From: Methylosarcina fibrata AML-C10
Lineage (GTDB): Bacteria; Pseudomonadota; Gammaproteobacteria; Methylococcales; Methylomonadaceae
DNA: 64,000 bases
Assembly (NCBI RefSeq): GCF_000372865.1
Contig: NZ_KB889965.1
Span: 3,021,450 to 3,085,449 of the forward strand
Direction of reading: 5' to 3'
In this document: positions 1 to 7,457 of the stretch, piece by piece
Numbering within the stretch: position 1 is the stretch's first letter
How the letters are laid out: the number at the start of each line of letters is the position of its first letter
Made by a program: the position numbers and the translations under genes
Notes under the pieces: generated by a model
Seen by the model: the letters and a program-made list of their open reading frames with translations, nothing else
The model's database searches: none
What the model was told of the DNA's origin: nothing

Positions 1-404
1 TGCACCGCCCCCTGATCGATCCAGCGCGTCGGCACTTGCGACTGACGGGTAATGCCGACTTTGATGCCGCTGGAATTGGCGAGATAGACGATGTGGGGCT
101 GAAAGCAGAAGGTCTGGCCCCATTCGGGCTCTCGGCAGGTGCCCGCTGCAAAATGGCAGATTTCGGGCTTCACGATGCAGCGGTCGCACTCGGCCGACTT
201 GATGAAACAAGGATAACAGTAACCCTGGTTGAAACTTTTTTTCGTCGACCTGTTGCAGCGGACGCAAATTATTCTGCCGGTATGTTTCAGCCGGACCGGT
301 TTTCCGATCAATGGATTCATTTCGATGCTCCGGCCGCTCAATTGCAGGGTGTACTGCACCGGCCGATCCAGCGCGGCGTTCATTTTGGTTAAATTGCCCA
401 GCAT
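1..404 (-). CDS. DUF2797 family protein, N-terminal part (runs off the left edge)
   Basis: The minus strand reads open from position 410 to the window edge. It encodes a Cys-rich N-terminal region with CxxC-type pairs (ICVRCN, YCYPC, CDRC, then further Cys and His) followed by a segment ending VGITR, which resembles the DUF2797 family of unknown function. Two in-frame ATGs occur at 410 and 404. The second is preferred because a GAGGAG ribosome site lies about 6 bases before it, but only about 1 base before the first. It starts just after the moaE stop, so it is probably co-transcribed with moaD-moaE. The C-terminus is outside the window. The family assignment is from memory of its pattern. 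Confidence 0.75.
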   Translation of the reverse strand, partial: MLGNLTKMNAALDRPVQYTLQLSGRSIEMNPLIGKPVRLKHTGRIICVRCNRSTKKSFNQGYCYPCFIKSAECDRCIVKPEICHFAAGTCREPEWGQTFCFQPHIVYLANSSGIKVGITRQSQVPTRWIDQGAV

Positions 405-414
405 ATCCATCTCC

Positions 415-867
415 TCAGATTTTTTTATAGCCGTCGCTGTTACCGCCCACCCAGCGTTCCTGCTCCGACTGGAGCCGCTCTTTTTTCCAGAACGGCGCTT
501 TCGATTTCAACGCTTCCATGATGTAGCGGCTGGCGTCGAAGGCATCGCCCCGGTGCGCCGCCCATACCGAGACCAGCACGATCGGTTCGTTCGGCCGAAT
601 CTCGCCGACCCGGTGCACCACCAGAGCATCAAGAATCTGCCAGCGCCGGGAGGCGTCGCCGACGATGTTCTCCAGTTCTTTTTCGGTCATGCCGGGGTAA
701 TGCTCCAGCGTCATGCCCAGGACGCCGTCGCCTTCATTGAAATCGCGCATGGTGCCGATAAAAATACCGGTTGCGCCGAATTTTCCGAATATCCCGGCCG
801 AAGCCTCCTGGTACAGGCGCGCCTCGTTCCACGGATCGAAGCCTTCTTCACAGATTTTTACCTTCAT
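415..867 (-). CDS. moaE: Molybdopterin synthase catalytic subunit MoaE
   Basis: MoaE is the large subunit of molybdopterin synthase. With thiocarboxylated MoaD it converts cyclic pyranopterin monophosphate to molybdopterin in the cytoplasm. The 150-residue product has family hallmarks: [14 protein letters not shown] near the start, a central YPGMTEKEL, then [12 protein letters not shown] and the C-terminal [10 protein letters not shown] carrying the conserved lysines. The open frame extends further upstream, but the ATG at 867 gives the usual length. It also overlaps the moaD stop by 4 bases (ATGA), which argues for translational coupling. Confidence 0.95.
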   Translation of the reverse strand: MKVKICEEGFDPWNEARLYQEASAGIFGKFGATGIFIGTMRDFNEGDGVLGMTLEHYPGMTEKELENIVGDASRRWQILDALVVHRVGEIRPNEPIVLVSVWAAHRGDAFDASRYIMEALKSKAPFWKKERLQSEQERWVGGNSDGYKKI

Positions 868-1103
868 TTGGCGCCTCCGGTAACCGGCGGGAAAAAAGCC
901 ACCTCGTCGCCGTCCCGGACAACGCTGTTCCATTCCGCATAATTCATGTTGATCGCCACCAACGTATTGTCGGGCACGGCTTTATCCGGCATGCACAACC
1001 GCCATACGTCACGGGCAGTCAGGTTTTCAACGGGGGCCAGAACGTCTTCCGGGCGCCCGGCCTTTTCTTTTAAACTGGCAAAATAGCGGACTTTAATTGA
1101 CAT
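864..1103 (-). CDS. moaD: Molybdopterin synthase sulfur carrier subunit MoaD
   Basis: MoaD is the small ubiquitin-like sulfur carrier of molybdopterin synthase. The product has 79 residues, as expected. It starts with a beta-strand-type MSIKVRYFASLKEKAG and ends in [16 protein letters not shown]. The family normally ends exactly in Gly-Gly, because the terminal Gly is adenylated and thiocarboxylated. Here Ala-Lys follows the Gly-Gly, so either the tail is trimmed or it is tolerated. The gene is first in a minus-strand operon with moaE and the DUF2797 gene, and it is divergent from moaC. Confidence 0.9.
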   Translation of the reverse strand: MSIKVRYFASLKEKAGRPEDVLAPVENLTARDVWRLCMPDKAVPDNTLVAINMNYAEWNSVVRDGDEVAFFPPVTGGAK

Positions 1104-1199
1104 GCTTGATCAGGCAATGATAAAAATTCGGGTTTTATGATGCGGCCCTGCTTTAAAAGGCCGTTCGCTAACCCTTCAAACTCTTTATTGTACCGAATT

Positions 1200-1709
1200 G
1201 TGACGCACACACCACACTTTAACCGGGCCGGGGAGGCCGTCATGATCGATGTAGGCGAGAAAGCCGTGACCGAGCGCACCGCCGTCACGGAAGGCTACAT
1301 CGAAATGAAACCGGCCACGCTGCAATTGATCCTCGCCGGCAACCATAAAAAAGGAGACGTGCTGGCGGTCGCCCGAATCGCTGGCATCATGGCCAGCAAA
1401 AAAACGGCCGAGCTGATTCCGCTGTGCCATCCCCTGCCCATTACCCATGTGGAAATCAATTTGACCGCGGAAACCGAAAAAAATCGCATTCGCTGCCAAA
1501 GCACCGTTAAAACCGTTGCCCAAACCGGCGTGGAGATGGAAGCCCTGACAGCGACTCAGATCGCTCTGCTGACGATCTACGACATGTGCAAGGGCGTGGA
1601 CCGCGGCATGGTCATCCAGTCGGTACGCTTGCTGGAAAAAGCGGGCGGCAAATCGGGACACTGGCAGGCACCGGAAGAAACCGCCCAGGATTTCAGGCAA
1701 GGCCGTTAA
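1200..1709 (+). CDS. moaC: Cyclic pyranopterin monophosphate synthase MoaC
   Basis: MoaC acts with MoaA to form cyclic pyranopterin monophosphate from GTP, the first stage of molybdenum cofactor synthesis. The sequence has the family start [20 protein letters not shown], the [19 protein letters not shown] block, the LCHPLP motif and [29 protein letters not shown]. The open frame reaches back to 1137, but homologous sequence begins only at about 1200. I therefore chose the GTG there, giving 169 residues; no good ribosome site helps decide. moaC is transcribed away from moaD-moaE across a gap of under 100 bases, so the two promoters share that space. Confidence 0.93.
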   Translation: MTHTPHFNRAGEAVMIDVGEKAVTERTAVTEGYIEMKPATLQLILAGNHKKGDVLAVARIAGIMASKKTAELIPLCHPLPITHVEINLTAETEKNRIRCQSTVKTVAQTGVEMEALTATQIALLTIYDMCKGVDRGMVIQSVRLLEKAGGKSGHWQAPEETAQDFRQGR

Positions 1710-1947
1710 GATCATTAAGATAGGAGGAGACAAGACAGGGACAAGACGGAGCGATTCAAAGTCAAGATACGGCCAACTAAACCGGGAGCCGGATAACTTT
1801 TACCAACTCGTTCGCAATTGCATCGGCCGTTTTTTATCGAATATAATCGTGTTTCAAGCTTTTCCAAGCACCGCCGTCAGCCGGTTGCGGCCGGCTTCCA
1901 TTCCTGTCTTATCCTCAGACGCTTACCCAATTACAGCAGAGAACTCC

Positions 1948-2991
1948 ATGCCGATGACCATCAAAGAACTTGCCGATTTATGCGGAGCCCGAATCGAAGG
2001 AGGAGACTCTTCAGTCAGCCTACTATCGGCCGCCGACATTACCTCGGCCAAACCCTATCAGGTTACCCAACTGACAAATAGCCGGTACGTTCCTTATCTC
2101 AAGGAGACCGGAGCTTCCGCCTGTTTTGTCGCCGAAGGGTTTGCCGTAGACGCCAAACCTGAAAATCTGGCGTTGCTGGTCTGCCCCGACCCCGAAATCA
2201 GCTTTATCAAAGCGGTTAAATTGCTTCATCCGGACAGAGAATACGGTCGATTCATCGCACCCCAGGCCGTCCTGGAAGAAAACGTCAAGCTCGGCGACAA
2301 CCTCTTCATCGGTCCTTACGCCGTGATCGGAGAAAATTCCGGCATCGGCGACAACACTCAAATTCTGGCCGGAAGTTATATCGGCAGGAATGTAAGCATC
2401 GGAAGAAATTGCCGGCTTCATCCCTACGTCGTCATCTACGACGACGTCCAAATCGGCGACAACGTCATCATTCATTCGGGCGCCATTATCGGCGCCGACG
2501 GATTCGGTTACAAGTTCAGGGATCATGCCCACGTCAAGGTTCCGCAAGTAGGCAACGTGGTCATCGAAGACAATGTCGAAATCGGAGCCAATACCTGCGT
2601 TGACCGCGGCGCACTGGGCAGCACCACCATCGGATACGGCAGCAAAATCGATAATCTGGTTCAGATCGGGCACAACAACAAGGTCGGCAAGCACGTCATC
2701 ATGTGCGGACAAACCGGCGTGTCGGGCTCCTGCCATATTGAAGACTATGCGATCCTGGCCGGCAGTTCCGGTATTGCCGACCACGTCACGATCGGTAAAG
2801 GCGCGGTGGTCATGGCGCGTTCCGGCGTCGCCGGCAATATTGCGGCGGGTACCCAGGTATTCGGCAGCCCGGCAAAGGAAAAGAAAATAGCCTATAAGGA
2901 ACAGGCCGCCATCAGTAAGCTGCCCGAGTTGCTGAAGAAAATCAAACTGCTCGAAGAAAAAATTCAAAAGCTCGAGCAAGGTGAAAAATAA
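1948..2991 (+). CDS. lpxD: UDP-3-O-(3-hydroxyacyl)glucosamine N-acyltransferase LpxD
   Basis: LpxD adds the second acyl chain to UDP-3-O-acylglucosamine in lipid A synthesis. The 347-residue product begins with the uridine-binding domain (MPMTIKELADLCGARIEG). It continues as a left-handed beta-helix of hexapeptide repeats (for example IGDNTQI, IGRNVSI, IGDNVII), with GADGFGYKF and the IGHNNKVGKHVIM block around the catalytic His. It ends in a helical tail rich in Lys and Glu. An ATG six bases later is also possible. It stands apart from the usual skp-lpxD-fabZ-lpxA cluster, so it may be a second or relocated copy. The open frame extends to 1849, but that part has no family similarity. Confidence 0.95.
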   Translation: MPMTIKELADLCGARIEGGDSSVSLLSAADITSAKPYQVTQLTNSRYVPYLKETGASACFVAEGFAVDAKPENLALLVCPDPEISFIKAVKLLHPDREYGRFIAPQAVLEENVKLGDNLFIGPYAVIGENSGIGDNTQILAGSYIGRNVSIGRNCRLHPYVVIYDDVQIGDNVIIHSGAIIGADGFGYKFRDHAHVKVPQVGNVVIEDNVEIGANTCVDRGALGSTTIGYGSKIDNLVQIGHNNKVGKHVIMCGQTGVSGSCHIEDYAILAGSSGIADHVTIGKGAVVMARSGVAGNIAAGTQVFGSPAKEKKIAYKEQAAISKLPELLKKIKLLEEKIQKLEQGEK

Positions 2992-3286
2992 ACCTTGCAA
3001 ACGACCGGCACGAACCGGACGTTCGAGCCATAAATACGAAGCTAATCAATGCTTCGAGGAGTTTCTAGCCGAGAGAAGTCTTGCCGTCGACGGCAAAGCA
3101 CGACGAGGAATGATGCAGGACTTACCGGCATTCATTTTCACCGGTCCAGTTACGCGTAAATAAAAAAAATCGATTGCAAATTGGCCTATCTGTACTTGAC
3201 GTCCAACTCAACAATCGAGCGACCAATGACTGTAGAGAAAACCGGCGAAAATTGAGGAGGGGGAGTTGATCTAATTAAAAAAGAAA
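2992..3286. other. Intergenic stretch, no gene seen
   Basis: About 300 bases between lpxD and the terminator of the next, convergent gene. No open frame with a plausible start and ribosome site was seen. I find no convincing RNA structure apart from the hairpin at its right end. Confidence 0.6.
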
Positions 3287-3315
3287 CTCCCCGACGGCTT
3301 ACTACCATCGGGGAG
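3287..3315 (-). terminator. Rho-independent terminator
   Basis: A perfect 8-bp stem (ctccccga paired with tcggggag) encloses a 13-base loop. On the minus strand it is followed by tttctttttt. It lies directly after the stop codon of the small gene at 3323-3523. A run of T also follows on the plus strand, so it may work for lpxD readthrough too. Confidence 0.85.
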
Positions 3316-3322
3316 CATTTTT

Positions 3323-3523
3323 TTAGTTTCCTTCGGTACCAGTTACGTTGCTGGTAGATCTTTTTTCTAATTTTGCGAAAACTTCGGCATTACTTTGAGC
3401 AACAGCGCCGCTTTCCAAATGTTTCATTTCGTCTTTCTTCAACAATACAACCAGAAGAATAATCGAAGCGATGCAAACTCCAACGATTATCCATGTGTTA
3501 TCTTTTTCTTGTGCTTCAGCCAT
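3323..3523 (-). CDS. Small single-pass membrane protein of unknown function
   Basis: I do not recognise this 66-residue protein. It has a short charged N-terminus, one strongly hydrophobic segment at about residues 10-28 (WIIVGVCIASIILLVVLL), then a Lys-rich juxtamembrane stretch and a polar tail. An AGAGGA ribosome site about 7 bases before the ATG and a textbook terminator right after the stop show it is a genuine monocistronic gene. Its function cannot be told from the sequence. Confidence 0.75.
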   Translation of the reverse strand: MAEAQEKDNTWIIVGVCIASIILLVVLLKKDEMKHLESGAVAQSNAEVFAKLEKRSTSNVTGTEGN

Positions 3524-3997
3524 TTTTAAATCCTCTATAGTTATTAAAGTTATATTAATGTTTAAGCCCCTCTCCTCAAAGGAGCAACTCAGAAAATATT
3601 TTTTATGAGTTGGTTGTCGAATTAATTTTAAACAACGATGTAATTTTTATCATGAGATAAGGCTCTATGTCAAAACTATAGATAAAAAAAAATTCAAAAA
3701 TCCTCATTTCTTTTCTTCAGCCCGCAGAGAACGGCTTGAGCGCATGCGCCGGCGCGATCGCTTAAGTTACTGATAGAAAATGACAATATCTTGATAAGAA
3801 AGCGAAACCTGGCCGCGGCCTCCAATTCAAGGCGCTATTCCTCTCTCTGCCCGGAACCAGTCTTCGGAAGGAAGCCGAAGCCGCCAAGTTTTCCGCCATC
3901 GGCCAGCTTCTGAAAGTTTCCGACGCTTCTTCGGGCAACCATGGCCGCCAAAGCTCAGGCCAGAACTTAAGAACTAAACGCTGCCGAAATTGCCCAA
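3524..3997. other. Intergenic stretch upstream of the small membrane protein gene
   Basis: This 474-base stretch is AT-rich next to the small gene and becomes GC-rich further right. It should hold the promoter of the 3323-3523 gene and the end of the birA operon transcript. No further gene or clear hairpin terminator was identified. Confidence 0.5.
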
Positions 3998-4867
3998 TCA
4001 GGGCGCGCCGCAGCTTGTTGCCGATTGCAGAGTAATGCCGGGATGTTTTTTTTGCAGAAGCGTCAAACGTTCCGCCACTTGCCTTCCTCCTGCAATCAAA
4101 ACATATTTCCGCTCTTGATTTCTATATCTCGGCATGACTTCGGCATCGATTCCTTTTGCTCGAAGCTGTTCTTTCATGACCACCGCTTTTTCTTCCTTTT
4201 TAAACACGCCCAGCGCTATTCCGCCTTTTTCCTCTCCTTCCGTCATTTTCCATACGTCGGCAAATCCCAGGCCCTTCAGCATTTTCAGATTGGCATCGCT
4301 TTGCTCCGGTGTTTCCGCCGCGGGTTGATAAACCAGATAATCGCCGACGGCTTGCCCCGGCCGGGACTGAATCTGTAGCCGGGCATTGACTGCCGTCAAC
4401 TGCCTGCGCCATTCATTCAACAGTTTCTCATCGGTGAAAGGCCCGGCTTCAACACAAACGTGCCCTTCCGTGCGCTCCTCTCCGACACGATCTTCGGCTG
4501 CGGAATTTTCACCGTTGGCCAAGACGGGCTCCTTTCGAAGCACTTCCGATCCTGAGCCGGTAAACGGATGTTCGACATTGAGCGGTGCCCTGCCCTCATT
4601 CGCACTATCGGCCGTTTCTCCAGTTGCGGCGCGGTTTTGCCCAGCACCGGAATCTATGCCTTGATGGTCTGCAATTTCGGCCGCCGCGGCTGTCTCCCGG
4701 CCGGCAGGAAGAGGCTCGTTCAGTTCGTCGGCCAGCACAATCGACTCCTGTACGGGGATGCCGGGCGTTTGGGTTCGTTCTGCAACCTGTTGCACCGCAT
4801 TCCTGTGGTATTCCCACATGAAGAATGCCACATTTGCCAACGCCACGAAAAAGAAAACCGCTTTCAT
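3998..4867 (-). CDS. SPOR-domain-like membrane-anchored protein
   Basis: A 289-residue protein with an N-terminal membrane anchor (about residues 3-18) and a long low-complexity periplasmic linker. The C-terminal half contains a SPOR-like unit (GIALGVFKKEEKA...AKGIDAEVMPR), the fold that binds denuded peptidoglycan glycan at division sites. The first four bases overlap the coaX stop, so it is the last gene of a birA-coaX operon. The exact role is unknown. A cell-wall or division role is inferred from the domain only. Confidence 0.75.
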   Translation of the reverse strand: MKAVFFFVALANVAFFMWEYHRNAVQQVAERTQTPGIPVQESIVLADELNEPLPAGRETAAAAEIADHQGIDSGAGQNRAATGETADSANEGRAPLNVEHPFTGSGSEVLRKEPVLANGENSAAEDRVGEERTEGHVCVEAGPFTDEKLLNEWRRQLTAVNARLQIQSRPGQAVGDYLVYQPAAETPEQSDANLKMLKGLGFADVWKMTEGEEKGGIALGVFKKEEKAVVMKEQLRAKGIDAEVMPRYRNQERKYVLIAGGRQVAERLTLLQKKHPGITLQSATSCGAP

Positions 4868-5598
4868 ACCGCTTCTTCCAGAACAATAGCCAGCCCGCGG
4901 AAGACCAAATCGGAATCCACCACCACCCGGTAAGCCAGATGTCCGGCCACTCGTTCAGCATCGCCTCCGGTTAATATCAACAGGCTATTGCCGGGTTGCG
5001 CGGCAAAAACGTGTTCGATCAGGCCGATGGCTGCCGTCAATACTCCACTGTCAATCGCCGCTTCGGTATGGTTTGCCGGCCCCGGATCATAACGGGCGTC
5101 GTCGAATTTTAACGCCGCCGTACTGGCCGCAAGCGATTGTTTCATCAATCTCAGGCCCGGGCAGATTAGGCCGCCTTGATGGCGGCCATGGTCATCGAGC
5201 AAATCCACGGTGATGGCCGTGCCGCAATCGACGATACAAGCCGGCATAGAATAGTAACAGTGGCGCACGGCGATTAACGACAGCCAGCGGTCGGCACCCA
5301 GCTTTTCGGGCTGCAAATACGCATTGGTCACGCCAAACGCATCGGCTTGCGAGCGGATTCGGGTGATTTTCGCGCCGGGCCAGAGCTCAAGTGCGGCCTT
5401 GCAGACAAGCTCCGCGGTGTTTTCCGCGCCGACGCAGGAAACGGCTATCCGCCCCGGTGGAGGTACGCTTTGCCAGAGTTCTTTCAGTCGCTCTTCACTG
5501 AGTTGCGAATTGGCCAGGAAGTCTCCGGGAACGAGACGATCCGCCTCGGTCATTGCCCACTTCAAGCGAGTATTGCCGATATCCACCAGTAAATTCAT
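4864..5598 (-). CDS. coaX: Type III pantothenate kinase CoaX
   Basis: CoaX phosphorylates pantothenate, the first step of coenzyme A synthesis. The 244 residues show the phosphate-binding DIGNTRLKWA at the N-terminus, a central GADRWLSLIA and the VDCGTAITVDLL motif, followed by GGLICPGLRLM. Length matches the family. It overlaps birA upstream and the SPOR gene downstream by 4 bases each, a tightly coupled operon. The birA-coaX pairing is common in gammaproteobacteria and betaproteobacteria. Confidence 0.96.
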   Translation of the reverse strand: MNLLVDIGNTRLKWAMTEADRLVPGDFLANSQLSEERLKELWQSVPPPGRIAVSCVGAENTAELVCKAALELWPGAKITRIRSQADAFGVTNAYLQPEKLGADRWLSLIAVRHCYYSMPACIVDCGTAITVDLLDDHGRHQGGLICPGLRLMKQSLAASTAALKFDDARYDPGPANHTEAAIDSGVLTAAIGLIEHVFAAQPGNSLLILTGGDAERVAGHLAYRVVVDSDLVFRGLAIVLEEAV

Positions 5599-6590
5599 AA
5601 GAGGGGACTGCTGAAGCTTAACTCGCCGGAAGCGAACGATTGAACGGTTCCGTCGGGACGCTTCATCAATAATAAACCGTTGTCGTCGATGCCCTGCACG
5701 ACGCCTTCATAGCGGTGGTGGCCGACAAATACGGCGGCAAATTGATTCATCAGGCAGTCGTAGCGCCGCCATTCGTCCAGATAGCCGCCGATACCGACGG
5801 ACTCGTAGACATCCAGTACCGCAAACAGGTTATTGATCAATTGGCCTGCCAGAGGGTTTCTGCGCAATCGGCTTTGGCCGGTCGCTCTGCTCAAGTCCGT
5901 CCAGGCCTGATCAATCGATTCGGCTTCCTCCTCGGTCAAATACAAATTGAGCCCCAAGCCGATGACCGCTGCGCAAGGCCCCTGATTTTCTCCGGAAACC
6001 TCGATCAGGATGCCTCCCAATTTTTTATCCCGACAATAAATATCGTTGGGCCATTTCAGGCCGATGCCGGGGACGGAATAATGCTTCAACGTTCTTATCG
6101 CCGCAACGCCGACGGCCAGACTCAATGCGGAAATGGCCGCGGGCCCTTGTTGAAATCGCCAGAGAATCGAAACATAGATGTTATTGCCGTAGGGGGATAC
6201 CCAGCATCTTCCCCGCCGTCCCTTGCCGGCCGTTTGCTGCTCGGCAAAACAGACCACGCCCGACGGCGCGCCCTTATGCGCAAGCTCGTTTAAATAACTG
6301 TTGGTGGAAGGAATCTGGTCATGAATCTCCAGCGAAGCAAGCAAAGCCCTGCTTTTTTCATCAAGAAATTCACCGATCTGGGCATGATCCAGCAATTCCA
6401 GAGGTTTCTCCAGCCGATACCCCCTGCCGCTGACGGCCGCATGCCGAAGACCGATTTCGGTGAGAAAGGACAACTGTTTCCAGACAGCCGAACGCGTGAC
6501 GCCGACTTGATCCGCCAGTTCGGTTCCGGAATGAAATTCTCCGTCGGCCAGAATGGACAGCAATTTTTTTTGTTTTTCGGAAATAATCAC
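5595..6590 (-). CDS. birA: Bifunctional biotin-[acetyl-CoA-carboxylase] ligase / biotin operon repressor BirA
   Basis: BirA attaches biotin to the carboxyl carrier protein and can repress biotin genes. The N-terminal winged helix is visible (LADGEFHSGTELADQVGVTRSAVWKQL). The ligase domain follows with TNSYLNELAHKGAPSG, the biotin-binding GKGRRGRCWVSP and GLKWPNDIYC, and a C-terminal SH3-like part. The open frame reaches 6635 through TTG codons. I chose the GTG at 6590, giving 331 residues, because homology begins with the Ser-Glu-Lys-Gln stretch there. No strong ribosome site settles the start. Confidence 0.93.
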   Translation of the reverse strand: MIISEKQKKLLSILADGEFHSGTELADQVGVTRSAVWKQLSFLTEIGLRHAAVSGRGYRLEKPLELLDHAQIGEFLDEKSRALLASLEIHDQIPSTNSYLNELAHKGAPSGVVCFAEQQTAGKGRRGRCWVSPYGNNIYVSILWRFQQGPAAISALSLAVGVAAIRTLKHYSVPGIGLKWPNDIYCRDKKLGGILIEVSGENQGPCAAVIGLGLNLYLTEEEAESIDQAWTDLSRATGQSRLRRNPLAGQLINNLFAVLDVYESVGIGGYLDEWRRYDCLMNQFAAVFVGHHRYEGVVQGIDDNGLLLMKRPDGTVQSFASGELSFSSPLL

Positions 6591-6719
6591 GAAGATAAAC
6601 TCTATAATTTGACTGCATCCGGAATTTGGCAACAAAAATGGCCCGAATGAAACAGAAATCGGGCTCGATGCCGAACCGCAGCGGTGAAAAACGGCCCAAA
6701 AATCAAGCCGTCTAAAAAT

Positions 6720-7304
6720 CTACAACTTCTTCTTTTTGGCCTTGATTTGCTGAATTTGCCTTTTTACCAGATGTTGGATCAGCAAGTCGCGATCCTGTTC
6801 CCTCATACTGATGAAATCGGCGCTGATCAGATACGGCGAACCGCCGGGACTTTCAGGCTCCAGCGTGCATTGAACGACTCTACCGCAAGTCACCATCAGC
6901 ACCCGAAAAGAGAGCAGCATCAGCCGAAGCTCCAGAAACCTCTCCGGCTCGATGGCTTTATCGCTGTGAAACGCCAGACCTGAAGCGCTTAGGTTAATGG
7001 CCCGGGTATTTTTTTTATCCTCCGGATTGATCTGAAGCATGACGGACTGAGCAATCAGATCGATTTTGCTGTCGAGCAATTTCAGCAAAGGGGTGACGTC
7101 GGGATGGCTTTTTTCCATCCTGTGCAGCAATTTCCCGGTTTCCTCGGAGATACTGTCCAGCAACGAAGACAGAGTACACTCATTTAAAATGTTGTGAGCG
7201 TTCTGGCTGGATTCGGTCACGTCCTGTTCGTCTATGATTCTGTAATTCAGTTCGACCGTATCTTCGATACGAAAATATTGCCGCCTATTTTCAGCCCTGA
7301 CCAT
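6720..7304 (-). CDS. PilZ-domain protein with long internal insertion
   Basis: PilZ domains bind cyclic di-GMP. This 194-residue protein carries both halves of the binding signature: RRQYFR at residues 7-12 and NLSASG at 104-109. The two halves normally lie about 25-30 residues apart. Here roughly 90 residues with helical, coiled-coil-like character lie between them, as in the tetrameric PilZ type described in Xanthomonas (family knowledge, not proven here). It lies downstream of a membrane hybrid kinase and a YfiR-like gene on the same strand, with a 153-base gap, which fits a second-messenger role. Confidence 0.82.
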   Translation of the reverse strand: MVRAENRRQYFRIEDTVELNYRIIDEQDVTESSQNAHNILNECTLSSLLDSISEETGKLLHRMEKSHPDVTPLLKLLDSKIDLIAQSVMLQINPEDKKNTRAINLSASGLAFHSDKAIEPERFLELRLMLLSFRVLMVTCGRVVQCTLEPESPGGSPYLISADFISMREQDRDLLIQHLVKRQIQQIKAKKKKL

Positions 7305-7457
7305 ATTCTAATTATGCTCTTCTATTTAGATTTTTTAATGATACCGTCTGCGATTAAATTCGGATTCGCGGAAAAACTGTCCGATCGTGCGGAAAAAGGA
7401 TAACAAATTCTTGTATGGCGCGGTCTGCAAATGCCATTCGGCCATAACACGGAAAGC

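Noticed and set aside
229-942. Plus-strand frame of 237 codons over moaE
   Set aside because: It is antisense to moaE and the DUF2797 gene, both of which have clear family motifs.
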